The notes under the pieces are model-generated. The model searched no databases, was not told the origin of the DNA, and worked only from the letters and a program-made list of their open reading frames with translations. This document shows, piece after piece, positions 9,788 through 17,936 of a stretch of 64,000 nucleotides of DNA (position 1 is the stretch's first letter; the number at the start of each line of letters is the position of its first letter). Source of the stretch: Billgrantia aerodenitrificans (GTDB lineage Bacteria > Pseudomonadota > Gammaproteobacteria > Pseudomonadales > Halomonadaceae); contig NZ_JABFTV010000004.1 of NCBI RefSeq assembly GCF_021404405.1, forward strand, positions 248,001 through 312,000, in the 5' to 3' direction. The position numbers and the translations under genes were made by a program.

Positions 9788-9804
9788 GTTGGGCTCCATA
9801 ATGA

Positions 9805-9820
9805 TATTTTATATAAAATA
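9805..9820. promoter_or_regulatory. Perfect 16-bp AT palindrome ahead of PrpD 2
   Basis: TATTTTATATAAAATA is a perfect palindrome 18 bases upstream of the chosen PrpD 2 start, inside a short A/T island (9797-9835) between two GC-rich genes. It resembles the sites at 17073 and 18035 and may be an operator for the cluster's GntR regulator, or simply include a promoter -10 region. Confidence 0.45.
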
Positions 9821-9861
9821 AAAGAAAATATACCATAAGGCAACGAATACCACAGCCTTCG

Positions 9862-11247
9862 TCAACCCCTGAAGATCGCTAAGCCTGTGAGATCATCTGC
9901 TTTAGGAAGTTCTTGCAGGTAGTCCAGCAGTTGCTCGCCGCGCTCGGCGGGCCAGCCGCCGTAGGCGACGTTGGCGCGATATTTGGCGATGATTGCCTCG
10001 AGGGTCAGCGGCTCGTGGACGCCGCCACGCATATGCGGCTGGTCCAGAGCGATCTGCTCGCCATTCTTGAGCCGCACCCGCAGGTGCCCGGAGTAGTTGC
10101 GTGGGTATTCGTTGGCCGGATCGATCTGGTAGGAGATCTTGCGCGCCAGTGCCAGGATTCGCGGGTCCTTGGCCTTGGCGTCGGTGAACTGCTCGAGCCC
10201 GGCATCGCGCTCGAAAAAACCGACGGCCATGCAATAGGGCATGCTGAACTTGGCGGCATAGCCGGAAGGAGGGGCGTACTTGGCGGTCAGGGGCTCCCAA
10301 AGGCGGTGAACCAGGCCCTCCCCCGTCGGGCACAGGATCGAATCGATCTCGTCCGCGTCGATGCCCTGCTCGGCGAGGCGGATCATGCAGTCGATATAAG
10401 GATGGATCATGGTGCCGCAAGCGTAGGGCTTGAAGGCAATGCGTTCCATGTAGAATGTTTTACCGAGGCCTTCCGTCACATGGCGGTAGTCCGGGGTGGC
10501 GGTGGGGGCGAAGGCGCGGAAGAAGTTGTGCCCACCTTCCAGTATGGTGCGCGGCGCGAAAAAACCCTGCTGGGCTATCACTGCGGCGCGCACTCCGGAT
10601 TGGGCGGCCCAGCCGGGATGCAGGCGCTTGGTCCAGGCCCCATCGGTAAGGAACTCGATGATGCCGGAAGAGAAGCTGCCGGCCACACCCATGGCCATTG
10701 CCAGCTGGCGGCGGTCGAGGCCGAGGGCGGTGCCGGCCCCCATGGCAGCGCCCAACGCGCCGATAACTCCCACTGGGTGGAAGCAGGCCTTATGCATATG
10801 GCCGGCAGCCACGTGGTTAAGTCGGCATACCGCTTCGGTACCGGCGATGATCCCGGTAAGTACGTGTTCGCCGGACAGTTGGAAGCGCTCACCCACCGCC
10901 AGCACGGCCGGTATGACCATGGCGCCGACGCGGATGGGCGCCCCCTCCAGAGTGTCATCGAAGTCTTCGCCATGGGTGGCGGTGCCATTGACGACTGCCG
11001 CGCCGGCGGTGTCGAAGCCGCGGGCGTGGCCAAAGGCCGTGCAGGGCCCGTCGCTGTCCCAGCCGGCCACCAGTTGTTGCACATAGGGCTGCCGGCGTGC
11101 GGACACGCACAGCCCGGCCATGTCGATGAGGTCCTTGATCGCCACGGCCTTGGCCGTGTCCGATACGCTATCCAGTGTCCACCGGCTAAAGGCCTCAGCC
11201 ATCTGCTCGGAGAGCGTCGGTCCTGAGTGTTCCATGTGCTCCACCAT
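9862..11247 (-). CDS. MmgE/PrpD family protein 3
   Basis: The 461-residue product has the same domain order and motifs as copy 2: GTATHGEDFDDTLEG (about residue 92), ACFHPVGVIGALGAAMG, KRLHPGWAAQSG and IAFKPYACGTMIHPYIDC, then the C-terminal domain with EYPRNYSGHL. GGGAGG five bases before the ATG supports this start. It follows the ComA-like gene by 49 bases, so it is probably co-transcribed with the amidase, GatC-like and ComA-like genes. Three PrpD-fold enzymes in one operon suggest successive dehydration, isomerisation or decarboxylation steps, or stereoisomer-specific versions of one step; this is inferred. Confidence 0.88.
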   Translation of the reverse strand: MVEHMEHSGPTLSEQMAEAFSRWTLDSVSDTAKAVAIKDLIDMAGLCVSARRQPYVQQLVAGWDSDGPCTAFGHARGFDTAGAAVVNGTATHGEDFDDTLEGAPIRVGAMVIPAVLAVGERFQLSGEHVLTGIIAGTEAVCRLNHVAAGHMHKACFHPVGVIGALGAAMGAGTALGLDRRQLAMAMGVAGSFSSGIIEFLTDGAWTKRLHPGWAAQSGVRAAVIAQQGFFAPRTILEGGHNFFRAFAPTATPDYRHVTEGLGKTFYMERIAFKPYACGTMIHPYIDCMIRLAEQGIDADEIDSILCPTGEGLVHRLWEPLTAKYAPPSGYAAKFSMPYCMAVGFFERDAGLEQFTDAKAKDPRILALARKISYQIDPANEYPRNYSGHLRVRLKNGEQIALDQPHMRGGVHEPLTLEAIIAKYRANVAYGGWPAERGEQLLDYLQELPKADDLTGLAIFRG

Positions 11248-11296
11248 AGTGCCTCCCTTGGTATCGCTGTTGTTCTGGGGTGTCGCCGTCGAGAGG

Positions 11297-12088
11297 TCAG
11301 AGACCTGACATTAGCCCGAAGACGCCGCGCTTGCGCATCCCGCGGCGCCGGGACTCCAGGTCGAGGACCTGGTCGCTGTCCACGTCCAGGTTCACGCGCG
11401 CGCCGAAGGTGGTCAGGAACCAGGAGCGCAATGCAGACTCCTTGGCCTGGAAGATGAGCGTCTCCAGGCCGAATTCACCCACCAAGTCCTGGATCAGTGA
11501 CTCGTTGACTTCCTCGACGCCTTCATTGAGGCCCTCAGCCTGGATCAGCACACGATGGGCGCCGGCCGCCAGGCACGCCTGGACCTCGGCGGCCACCAGG
11601 CGCTTGCTGCCGGCCCATGACACCCCGCCCTTGCGTCCGCATTCGGCGATCACTTCCAGGCCGACTTCGCGCGCCTGGGCAATGAACTCGCATTTCTCGC
11701 GGATACCCATGGCGACCTGGGCGTTGGAGATCTCCACTCCCCAGCCGCCGAGATCGTGAATGGCCTGGTAGTAGTTGCCGGCCATCCCCTGCACGATCGC
11801 CAGCTCGGAGATCTCGCCGGCGAAGAAGGTCGGGATGTCATGGCGCGCGTAGCTCGCCAGCTTGGCGTGCAGCACCTCCGGGTCCAGCAGGCGTGCCACG
11901 CCCATGGCCAGCTTGGCGATGTCGATGTAGTCCGCCGCCAGCTCCAGCAGGTCTTCCTGGGCGTGGCGTCCCAGGCCGCGGTCGGCGACGATGGTCAGAC
12001 CGTCCTGGCGGGGCTTGGCGATGCGGCCGGGGAGGCGTACCACGCTCAGTGCCTTGCCTTCCAGGTGATCCACGAGCGGTGTGGCCAT
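11297..12088 (-). CDS. Phosphosulfolactate synthase (ComA)-like protein
   Basis: The 263-residue protein matches the ComA family (PF02679) TIM barrel: KPRQDGLTIVADRGLG near residue 25, DYIDIAKLAMG near 52, a FAGEISELAIVQG strand, GGWGVEISNAQV near 113 and EVIAECGRKGG near 143. ComA adds sulfite to phosphoenolpyruvate to make phosphosulfolactate in coenzyme M synthesis. Nothing else here suggests coenzyme M, so it may run in the C-S cleaving direction or act on a related substrate; some family members have other roles. Its ATG overlaps the upstream GatC-like stop by one base (TGATG), implying translational coupling. A sulfite-handling role fits the nearby TauE/SafE and YeiE-like genes. Confidence 0.78.
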   Translation of the reverse strand: MATPLVDHLEGKALSVVRLPGRIAKPRQDGLTIVADRGLGRHAQEDLLELAADYIDIAKLAMGVARLLDPEVLHAKLASYARHDIPTFFAGEISELAIVQGMAGNYYQAIHDLGGWGVEISNAQVAMGIREKCEFIAQAREVGLEVIAECGRKGGVSWAGSKRLVAAEVQACLAAGAHRVLIQAEGLNEGVEEVNESLIQDLVGEFGLETLIFQAKESALRSWFLTTFGARVNLDVDSDQVLDLESRRRGMRKRGVFGLMSGL

Positions 12089-12282
12089 CAGAACTCCTCA
12101 CGTGGGAAGACGGGGGGGATCGGGTCGACGGCATTCATCTGGTCACCGAGCTCGGCCTCGATCTGCTCCATGGCGGTCAGCCAGGTGGAGAGGCGAGTCG
12201 CGATATTGCTGAGTTCATCGTCGGGAATCGTCAGACCCTGTAACTGTGCCATGACTTTGACTTGTTCGATGCTGAGGTTCAT
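12088..12282 (-). CDS. GatC/AtzG-like small amidase subunit
   Basis: This 64-residue acidic protein starts NLSIEQVKVMAQLQGLTI, contains an LSTWLTAMEQIEAEL helix and ends in DPIPPVFPREEF, the layout of GatC and of AtzG, the small partner that wraps around the amidases GatA and AtzE. It lies 24 bases downstream of the amidase gene and is coupled to the ComA-like gene by a one-base overlap. GGAG lies six bases before the ATG. The housekeeping GatC acts with GatA and GatB, which are absent here, so a dedicated partner for the adjacent amidase is more likely. Small size keeps the family call moderate. Confidence 0.7.
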   Translation of the reverse strand: MNLSIEQVKVMAQLQGLTIPDDELSNIATRLSTWLTAMEQIEAELGDQMNAVDPIPPVFPREEF

Positions 12283-12306
12283 CGGTATCTCCAGTTCGCT
12301 ATCGGT

Positions 12307-13767
12307 TCAGGCGACGCCCTTGAGCGTGGTGTCGAGGGCTGGATGGTGACGATGCCACGCGGAGGCTTGCTGGAAGGCATGGCCCACTCGGAACACGGTC
12401 GCCTCATCGAAGGGTCGCCCGGCAATCTGCAGGGCCAGGGGGAGGCCTTCGCTTGAGAAGCCGGCCGGCACTGAGAGCGCCGGTACGTTCGACAGGCTGA
12501 AGGGGTAGTGACAGATGCGTCGCTCGATCAATCGGGCTACCACGTCCTGCTGGTCGCCATCGACCCGCTCCTGGGTGGCCTCGATGAGCTTGGGCGGCGT
12601 CACATTGGTGGGGGTGATCAGGGCATCGTAGCGGCGCAGCGCATCCAGGACCTGTCGTCTCACCAGCACCCGGGCGCGCATGGCGCGATTGTAAACGCTG
12701 GCCGGTATCAAGCTTGCGGCGGCCAGCCGGGTGCGCGTGCCGACATCGAAGCGTTGGTAGCGGTCGCGCAGGTAGTTGGCCAGGAAGTAGGCTCCGACAT
12801 CGGCATCGGCGCTCAACAGCTGCAAGGGAACCGCCCATTTCGCTAGCGGCAGGGAGATTTCCTCTACCACGGCGCCTTGTTCACGCAAGGTCTGGATGGC
12901 TTGTAACATAGCCGCGCGCACCTCGGGGTGGGTGGCCTCGCCCCAGGCGATCTCCTTGACCACCGCAAGCTTCAACCCTTTCAAATCGCGGCCCAACTGG
13001 GCGCTGAAGTTCGGCACCTCTCGGGGGATGCACAGCGGATCCTTGGGATCATGCCCGGCAATGGCCTGTAGCACCGCGGCGCAGTCTTCGACGCTGCGCG
13101 TCAGCGGGCCATAGGTGTCGCTGGTATAGGCGGCCATCACGCCACCGTGCCGGCTGACGCGACCATGTGTGGGACGCAGACCCACTACGCCGTTACAGGA
13201 GGCCGGGCCGCGCACCGAGCCACCGGTGTCCTCGCCTATGGAGAAGCTGCACTGGCCCGCCGCCGTGGCGCTGCCGGATCCGGTGGAGGAGCTTGAGGCC
13301 GTGTGGGCAGGGTTCCAGGGGTTGCGGGGCTGGCCGTAAGGGAATTCGATGGTGCCGCCCTTGCCGAACTCATGCAGATTCTGCTTGCCGATGAGCACGG
13401 CACCTGCATCATGCAGTCGGGAGATGATAGTGGCGTCATGGGGGGGCTTCATCTCTTCCGGATCTAGCACCTTGGTACCCAGGGTGGTCGGTAGCCCCAG
13501 GGCATGCATCTGGTCTTTGACGCCATACGGCAGGCCATGGAGGGGACCGCGATAGTGACCCTGGGCAATTTCCCGTTCCGCCTGGTGTGCCTGCTTCATG
13601 GCGAACTCGCGGTCGACCGTGATCCAGGCGCGTAGGGTGTCGTCATAGCGCTCGATGCGCTCCAGGTAGGTTTCCAGCAGTTCGACCGGTGACAGCTGGC
13701 CGGATTCAATCAGGCGGGCCTGCTCGGTGACTGTCAGGTAGTGAAGCTCGTTGTTTGGCGTGGACAT
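12307..13767 (-). CDS. Amidase signature enzyme, AtzE-like
   Basis: A 486-residue amidase-signature protein with the Ser-cisSer-Lys triad regions visible: the lysine in HGLPYGVKDQMHALG (about residue 85), the serine loop [15 protein letters not shown] (about 160) and the nucleophile segment IGEDTGGSVRGPASCNGVVG (about 180). The glycine/serine loop and the adjacent GatC/AtzG-like gene place it nearer AtzE and GatA than the stand-alone amidases. It would hydrolyse an amide in the cytosol, probably of the imported compound or an intermediate. AAGGAG upstream supports the start. It lies 86 bases after tctA of the second TTT system. A different amidase gene is at 21.7 kb. Confidence 0.88.
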   Translation of the reverse strand: MSTPNNELHYLTVTEQARLIESGQLSPVELLETYLERIERYDDTLRAWITVDREFAMKQAHQAEREIAQGHYRGPLHGLPYGVKDQMHALGLPTTLGTKVLDPEEMKPPHDATIISRLHDAGAVLIGKQNLHEFGKGGTIEFPYGQPRNPWNPAHTASSSSTGSGSATAAGQCSFSIGEDTGGSVRGPASCNGVVGLRPTHGRVSRHGGVMAAYTSDTYGPLTRSVEDCAAVLQAIAGHDPKDPLCIPREVPNFSAQLGRDLKGLKLAVVKEIAWGEATHPEVRAAMLQAIQTLREQGAVVEEISLPLAKWAVPLQLLSADADVGAYFLANYLRDRYQRFDVGTRTRLAAASLIPASVYNRAMRARVLVRRQVLDALRRYDALITPTNVTPPKLIEATQERVDGDQQDVVARLIERRICHYPFSLSNVPALSVPAGFSSEGLPLALQIAGRPFDEATVFRVGHAFQQASAWHRHHPALDTTLKGVA

Positions 13768-13853
13768 GCTATCTCCTTGTTTCTGGTGTTAGGCGTGGTG
13801 GTAACAGGTGCCGTCAGTGCTCCCTGCTGCAGCCTCGCGTTGAAATGTTCTGG

Positions 13854-15368
13854 CTAAGCGCTGCGGTTGCGGGTGCGCCACGCGGTGAACTTGCGCATGA
13901 TCAGCGGCTGCAGCAGGGACAGCACCAGCAGGATCGCGAAGGCCATGGCCACCGGCCGGCCCAGGAAAAAGGCGAGTTCACCGCCACCGCTGATCTGCCA
14001 GGTACGTATCAGTTCGCTCTCGACCATTCGCCCCAGCAGCAGGCCGACGACGCAGGCGGCGACAGGGTAGCCGTAGCGCTTCATCAGCCAACCCAGCCCA
14101 GCGAAGACGAAAAGGGTGATCGGGCCGGCGTGATCGCCGGTTACCGCGAAGGAACCGATCAAAGCTAGGATCAACACCGAGGGGATCAGGATAGTCAGAG
14201 GCACGCGAACGATGTTGCCGGCGACGGCCAGAAAACCTAGCCCAACGATCAGGAGTAGGGCAGCCTGGATGAAATTGCCGAAGATGATGGTGTAGACGAT
14301 GTCCATGTTCTGGTTGATGAACTGAGGGCCGCCGGTGACGTTGTGCATGGCAAAGGCCGCGAGCAGCATGGCCGTGCCTCCGCCGCCGGGCAGGCCCAGG
14401 GCCAGCATGGTGACCATCGAGCCGCCCTCCGAGCTGCTGTTGGCGGACTCGGCGGCCATGACACCCTTGGGGTTGCCCTTGCCGTAGCTGTCGGGGTCCT
14501 TGTCGGTGCGCTTGGCCTGGGCGTAAGCGATCAGGTTGCCTACCGAGGAGCCTACACCGGGGATGGCGCCGACGAAGACACCGATCAGGGTGCCGCGCAG
14601 CTGGAAGAACGGATAGCGCAGCACCGACAGGAAACCTGACAGCACACGTCGGTAGTCGGCACGGCGTGCCGCCTTGTCCTTGATCAGGAATTGGCTGCCG
14701 ACCAAGGTGAAGAGCTGGCTGGCGGCGAACATGCCCATCATGGCCGGTACCACGGGGATGCCGTCGAGCAGGAAAGGAATGTCCATGGTGCCGCGAACGT
14801 AGCCACTGGTATTCATACCGACGGTGCCGAGCAGCAGCCCAAAGCCGCCGGCGATCAAACCGCGGGACAATCGCTTGCCGCCCAGGGCGGCGATCATCGT
14901 CAGGCCCCACAGGGCGACCAGCAGCATCTCCGCCGGGCCGAGACGGATGACCCAGTTACCCAAAGGGGCGACCACAAACAGTAGGATGATGTAGCCCACC
15001 AGTACGCCCAGAACAGAACTCATCAGCGCCAGGCCCAGGGCTTCGTTGTGCAGGCCCTTGCGAGCCATGGGGTAGCCATCGAAGGTGGTGGCCACCGAGG
15101 AGGTGGTGCCGGGGATACCCATAAGTATCGAGGTCACCGCTCCACCATAGCCACCGCCGGTGAAGATGGCGGTCAGAAACATCACCGCCGGAAGGAAATC
15201 CATGTAAAGGGTCAGGGGCAGACAGATGGCCATGGCCATGGTGTTGGAGACACCGGCGATGGAACCGGCAATCAAGCCAATCAACAGGCCCGGTATTATG
15301 ACCAGCCAGATATTGATATCGCTGCCCAGCAGCGACATGGCGCCCAGGAAAGCCGAGGAATCAAGCAT
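13854..15368 (-). CDS. TTT-family large permease TctA (second system)
   Basis: The 504-residue membrane protein carries the TctA signatures GSIAGVSNTMAMAICLPLTL (about residues 36-55), MGIPGTTSSVATTFDGYP and LGLPGGGGTAMLLAAFAMHN, with about twelve membrane segments. It differs clearly from the first TctA (1309-2808): the first motif has SNT where copy 1 has GIN, so the two systems are separate lineages, not a recent duplication. It is co-directional with tctB (13 bases upstream) and tctC, and leads into the amidase, so the imported compound is probably the substrate of the downstream enzymes. No strong ribosome site precedes the ATG. Confidence 0.92.
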   Translation of the reverse strand: MLDSSAFLGAMSLLGSDINIWLVIIPGLLIGLIAGSIAGVSNTMAMAICLPLTLYMDFLPAVMFLTAIFTGGGYGGAVTSILMGIPGTTSSVATTFDGYPMARKGLHNEALGLALMSSVLGVLVGYIILLFVVAPLGNWVIRLGPAEMLLVALWGLTMIAALGGKRLSRGLIAGGFGLLLGTVGMNTSGYVRGTMDIPFLLDGIPVVPAMMGMFAASQLFTLVGSQFLIKDKAARRADYRRVLSGFLSVLRYPFFQLRGTLIGVFVGAIPGVGSSVGNLIAYAQAKRTDKDPDSYGKGNPKGVMAAESANSSSEGGSMVTMLALGLPGGGGTAMLLAAFAMHNVTGGPQFINQNMDIVYTIIFGNFIQAALLLIVGLGFLAVAGNIVRVPLTILIPSVLILALIGSFAVTGDHAGPITLFVFAGLGWLMKRYGYPVAACVVGLLLGRMVESELIRTWQISGGGELAFFLGRPVAMAFAILLVLSLLQPLIMRKFTAWRTRNRSA

Positions 15369-15381
15369 GATGTAGCACTCT

Positions 15382-15885
15382 TCAGAAGAGCAGGGTCGGC
15401 AGCGGGTATGGCAGCAGCCAGGAGGCCCCCCCCACCACTACCAAGGTAAAGCTGGTCGCATAGATCGGGACGAAGAGCCAGCCGCGAACGCCCAGCAGCA
15501 CTAGGGCGAAGATCATGAAGAGCAGGGTGGCGACGTCCAGTCCGATCAGGGGGTAGAACATCACCAGGGCTCCGACACCCACCAACAGCAGGAAGGCGCG
15601 CAGCAGGTCCATGGGAGACTGCTCCTGCTCCAGGCCGTCTGCCTCATCGGCAGGCTCCTCTGCCGGTTTGGGGGTGTCGGCCTTGTGTGGGCGAATGCAT
15701 TGGGTGAAGACCAGCAGGCACAGTCCCAGCAGCAGCAGTGAGAGTGGAACCACCAGGATAATGTTATTGGTGTTGCGGGAAACCTGCAGGGTATCGGCGA
15801 GATAGAAACCGGTTACCCCGGCAATAACGACGACCAGGGCCAGGTGTCCATACTCGACCTCTATCTTCCAGGGGCCAAGGCGCAT
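15382..15885 (-). CDS. TTT-family small membrane subunit TctB (second system)
   Basis: This 167-residue protein has an N-terminal hydrophobic pair (about residues 12-30 and 40-60), an acidic linker (about 68-92, rich in E, D and A) and two C-terminal membrane segments, the TctB pattern. AGAGG lies seven bases before the ATG. It is 13 bases from tctA and 83 from tctC, with a strong stem-loop in the tctC-tctB gap. As the small subunit it would form the inner-membrane complex with the adjacent TctA. Confidence 0.84.
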   Translation of the reverse strand: MRLGPWKIEVEYGHLALVVVIAGVTGFYLADTLQVSRNTNNIILVVPLSLLLLGLCLLVFTQCIRPHKADTPKPAEEPADEADGLEQEQSPMDLLRAFLLLVGVGALVMFYPLIGLDVATLLFMIFALVLLGVRGWLFVPIYATSFTLVVVGGASWLLPYPLPTLLF

Positions 15886-15930
15886 AGCGGCACCTCTCGT
15901 GGAGTTGGGGAGTGACTTAGGTAGTCAAAA

Positions 15931-15964
15931 AGCAAGAGGCGCAGTCCGGGCTGCGCCTCTTGCT
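15931..15964 (-). terminator. Intrinsic terminator-like hairpin after tctC (second system)
   Basis: A perfect 14-bp stem (AGCAAGAGGCGCAG with its complement, 6-nt loop) begins four bases past the tctC stop on the minus strand and is followed by TTTTTGAC in that direction. It looks like a genuine but leaky terminator, so the binding protein would be made in excess while some transcripts continue into tctBA and the enzyme genes. Confidence 0.75.
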
Positions 15965-15968
15965 TCGC

Positions 15969-16991
15969 TTAGTTGGGTCGCACCAGTTCCAGAAGCTCCG
16001 GATCGTTGATTACCTCGTGCTGGCGCAGCATCAATTCGCGGGAGGCGTCCGGTCCAACCCAGTCGATGCCCAGGTCTTGACCCTCATGGTCCGCGATGGC
16101 CTCGGGGTTTTCAGAAACCCTCTGGAAGGCTTCGACGATCTTGGCGTATCGCTCAGGGTAGGCCTCCATCAGTTCGGTATGGACGAAGTAACCCTGTATA
16201 TGGCCAGACACAACGCGGGGATACTCGATTCCTTCTGACTCAGCTACCTCGAGGACATGGGGGGCATCCCAGACCTGGGAGGGTTCTTCGGAGAAGACCA
16301 TCAGTGTGCGGAACTCGTCTCTGCGAGCTTGCATGCCCTGGTCGCCGATCGCTCCGACGTCGAACTGACCGCCGATGATGCCATTGCGCACCGGGCCACC
16401 GCTGTCATAGGTGACGACCCTCACATCGTCACGGTTTACTCCGAGGGCTTCCAGGAAAATGGCCAGATTGATCATGTCCGTTGAAGTGGGCTGGACGCCG
16501 ATGCTGACGGTGCCAGGATTCTCGCGGATCTCGGCGATCAGTTCCTCGATGCTGGAGAAGCGGCTGTCATTTGAGGTGGCGATGATGGAGGTGCCGATAT
16601 CGCTCAGATTCACCGGCTGAAAATCTTCGATCTCGAAGTTAGCCCCCTGAACCAGTTGGTTGACGGTGATGTAGGGGAAGCCCGTGGTTCGCATCAGGGT
16701 GTAGCCGTCGGCGGGCTGCTGGTGGAAGTAGACATGGCCCAGCATGTTGCCGCCACCAGGGCGGTTGACCACCTGGATGGGTTGGCCCAATTCTTCGGCC
16801 AGGTATCGCGAGATCAGGCGCGCGGCTCGGTCATTGGTGCCGCCGGTTCCCGCCGGGACGACCATGGTGAGCGGTCTATCGGGGAACTCATCCGCGCTCA
16901 CACTATTGGCGCCGATGACCATGGCGCTTGCCATGGCGACTGCGGTGGCAAGCTTGCTCATTCTACGGGTGCGGCTGAATATCAATTTCAT
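15969..16991 (-). CDS. TTT-family solute-binding protein TctC (second system)
   Basis: A 340-residue Bug/TctC periplasmic binding protein. A signal peptide (about 1-33, with a hydrophobic core and ANSVSADEF before the mature start) is followed by FPDRPLTMVVPAGTGGTNDR, the usual ligand-loop region, then IQVVNRPGGGNMLGH, and YDSGGPVRNGIIGGQFDVG in lobe 2. It binds a carboxylate through backbone contacts in the two loops. GAGGAGAGGG precedes the ATG. A long AT-rich imperfect palindrome lies about 80-110 bases upstream. It heads the second TTT operon; specificity is unknown. Confidence 0.92.
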   Translation of the reverse strand: MKLIFSRTRRMSKLATAVAMASAMVIGANSVSADEFPDRPLTMVVPAGTGGTNDRAARLISRYLAEELGQPIQVVNRPGGGNMLGHVYFHQQPADGYTLMRTTGFPYITVNQLVQGANFEIEDFQPVNLSDIGTSIIATSNDSRFSSIEELIAEIRENPGTVSIGVQPTSTDMINLAIFLEALGVNRDDVRVVTYDSGGPVRNGIIGGQFDVGAIGDQGMQARRDEFRTLMVFSEEPSQVWDAPHVLEVAESEGIEYPRVVSGHIQGYFVHTELMEAYPERYAKIVEAFQRVSENPEAIADHEGQDLGIDWVGPDASRELMLRQHEVINDPELLELVRPN

Positions 16992-17072
16992 CAGTACCCT
17001 CTCCTCTCGGGTGTGGCTGGCGGGCAGCCATCGATTGTCGTTGTGTGAGATCAGGCGAGATCAGGCGTTTTA

Positions 17073-17099
17073 TTTGTGTATTATATATAAGATACAAAA
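17073..17099. promoter_or_regulatory. AT-rich 27-bp imperfect palindrome upstream of tctC
   Basis: The arms TGTAT (17077-17081) and ATACA (17092-17096) flank an A/T-only core, and TTT/AAA extend the symmetry outward. It is placed to control the second TTT operon and resembles the sites at 9805 and 18035. Binding by the cluster's GntR regulator is inferred. Confidence 0.5.
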
Positions 17100-17165
17100 T
17101 TGAGGCTGTCAAACTGATACTGCTATTAATTTGTCGACTGCAGCCGATTGTTCATCTGTCGGCAC

Positions 17166-17936
17166 TCAGTTGAGGTAGGTTCCACCATTGACGTGCACAG
17201 TCTGGCCAGTCATGAAACGGCCATCCGGTCCGCACAGCATCTGCACGACCCCGGCAATCTCCGCGGCCGTACCGCGACGCCCTAGCAGTGGCTTATGTAT
17301 CGCATGATGCTTGGGCTTGGCGGCCACGGTGGAGGTGTCGCGCTTTGTCTCCACCATGCCTGGAGATACTAGGTTGGCGGTGACACCGTAGTCGGCCAGG
17401 TCCCAGGCCAGTGCCTTTGTGAGCCCCATCAGCCCGGCCTTGCCGGTGACTACATGAACCCTGTCGCTGCCACCGGAGCTGCCTGTCATGCCGCCGATGT
17501 TGACAATGGCGCCTGCGCTGCTCTTGATCAGGTGCGGAGTGGCCGCCCTGGCGCACAGGAAGGCGCCGTCGAGGATGATGGACAGGATCTCCTTCCAGTC
17601 CTCCAAGCTCACGGTCTGCAGCTTGGCTTCCCGTCTCACCGCGGCATTGTTGACCAGGATGTCCAGGCCCCCAAATGTCTCGATTGCGCAACTGGTCAGG
17701 CGCTCGACATCGCTTTCGTTGGTGACGTCGGCCAGGCAGCCGACTGCCTTGCCGCCGCTGTCATGAATCTCCTGGACGACCTGCTCGACCTGTTCCCGGC
17801 TAGAGCGCGCGTTGACCACGACGGCGGCACCCTCTGCCGCCAGGCGGACAGCAATGGCTTTCCCGATGTTCCTGGCGCTGCCGGTGACTATGGCAACGCG
17901 ACCTTCCAGGGGGCGTTGTCCAGTTGGCTGTGTCAT
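17166..17936 (-). CDS. SDR-family protein lacking the usual catalytic Tyr and Ser
   Basis: The 256-residue protein has a classical SDR fold: the cofactor loop TGSARNIGKAIA (about 19-29), DVTN at 70-73, NNAA at 96-99 and a C-terminal GQTVHVNGGTYLN. The catalytic segment is abnormal: where the family has Tyr-x-x-x-Lys, this protein has Val162 and Lys166 (HVVTGKAGL), and the usual Ser region reads NIGGM. It may bind NAD(P) but use a different acid, perhaps His161, or have lost redox activity. A similar HVVTAKAGL variant is known to me from other proteobacterial SDRs. AGGAG six bases upstream fixes the start. A long palindrome lies about 100 bases upstream, so it may have its own promoter. Confidence 0.85.
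   Translation of the reverse strand: MTQPTGQRPLEGRVAIVTGSARNIGKAIAVRLAAEGAAVVVNARSSREQVEQVVQEIHDSGGKAVGCLADVTNESDVERLTSCAIETFGGLDILVNNAAVRREAKLQTVSLEDWKEILSIILDGAFLCARAATPHLIKSSAGAIVNIGGMTGSSGGSDRVHVVTGKAGLMGLTKALAWDLADYGVTANLVSPGMVETKRDTSTVAAKPKHHAIHKPLLGRRGTAAEIAGVVQMLCGPDGRFMTGQTVHVNGGTYLN

Noticed and set aside
8621..11226. Long plus-strand ORFs (8621-9751, 9913-11226) opposite the PrpD genes
   Set aside because: The translated sequences are low-complexity Gly/Ala/His/Arg-rich; the minus-strand PrpD proteins carry all family motifs.
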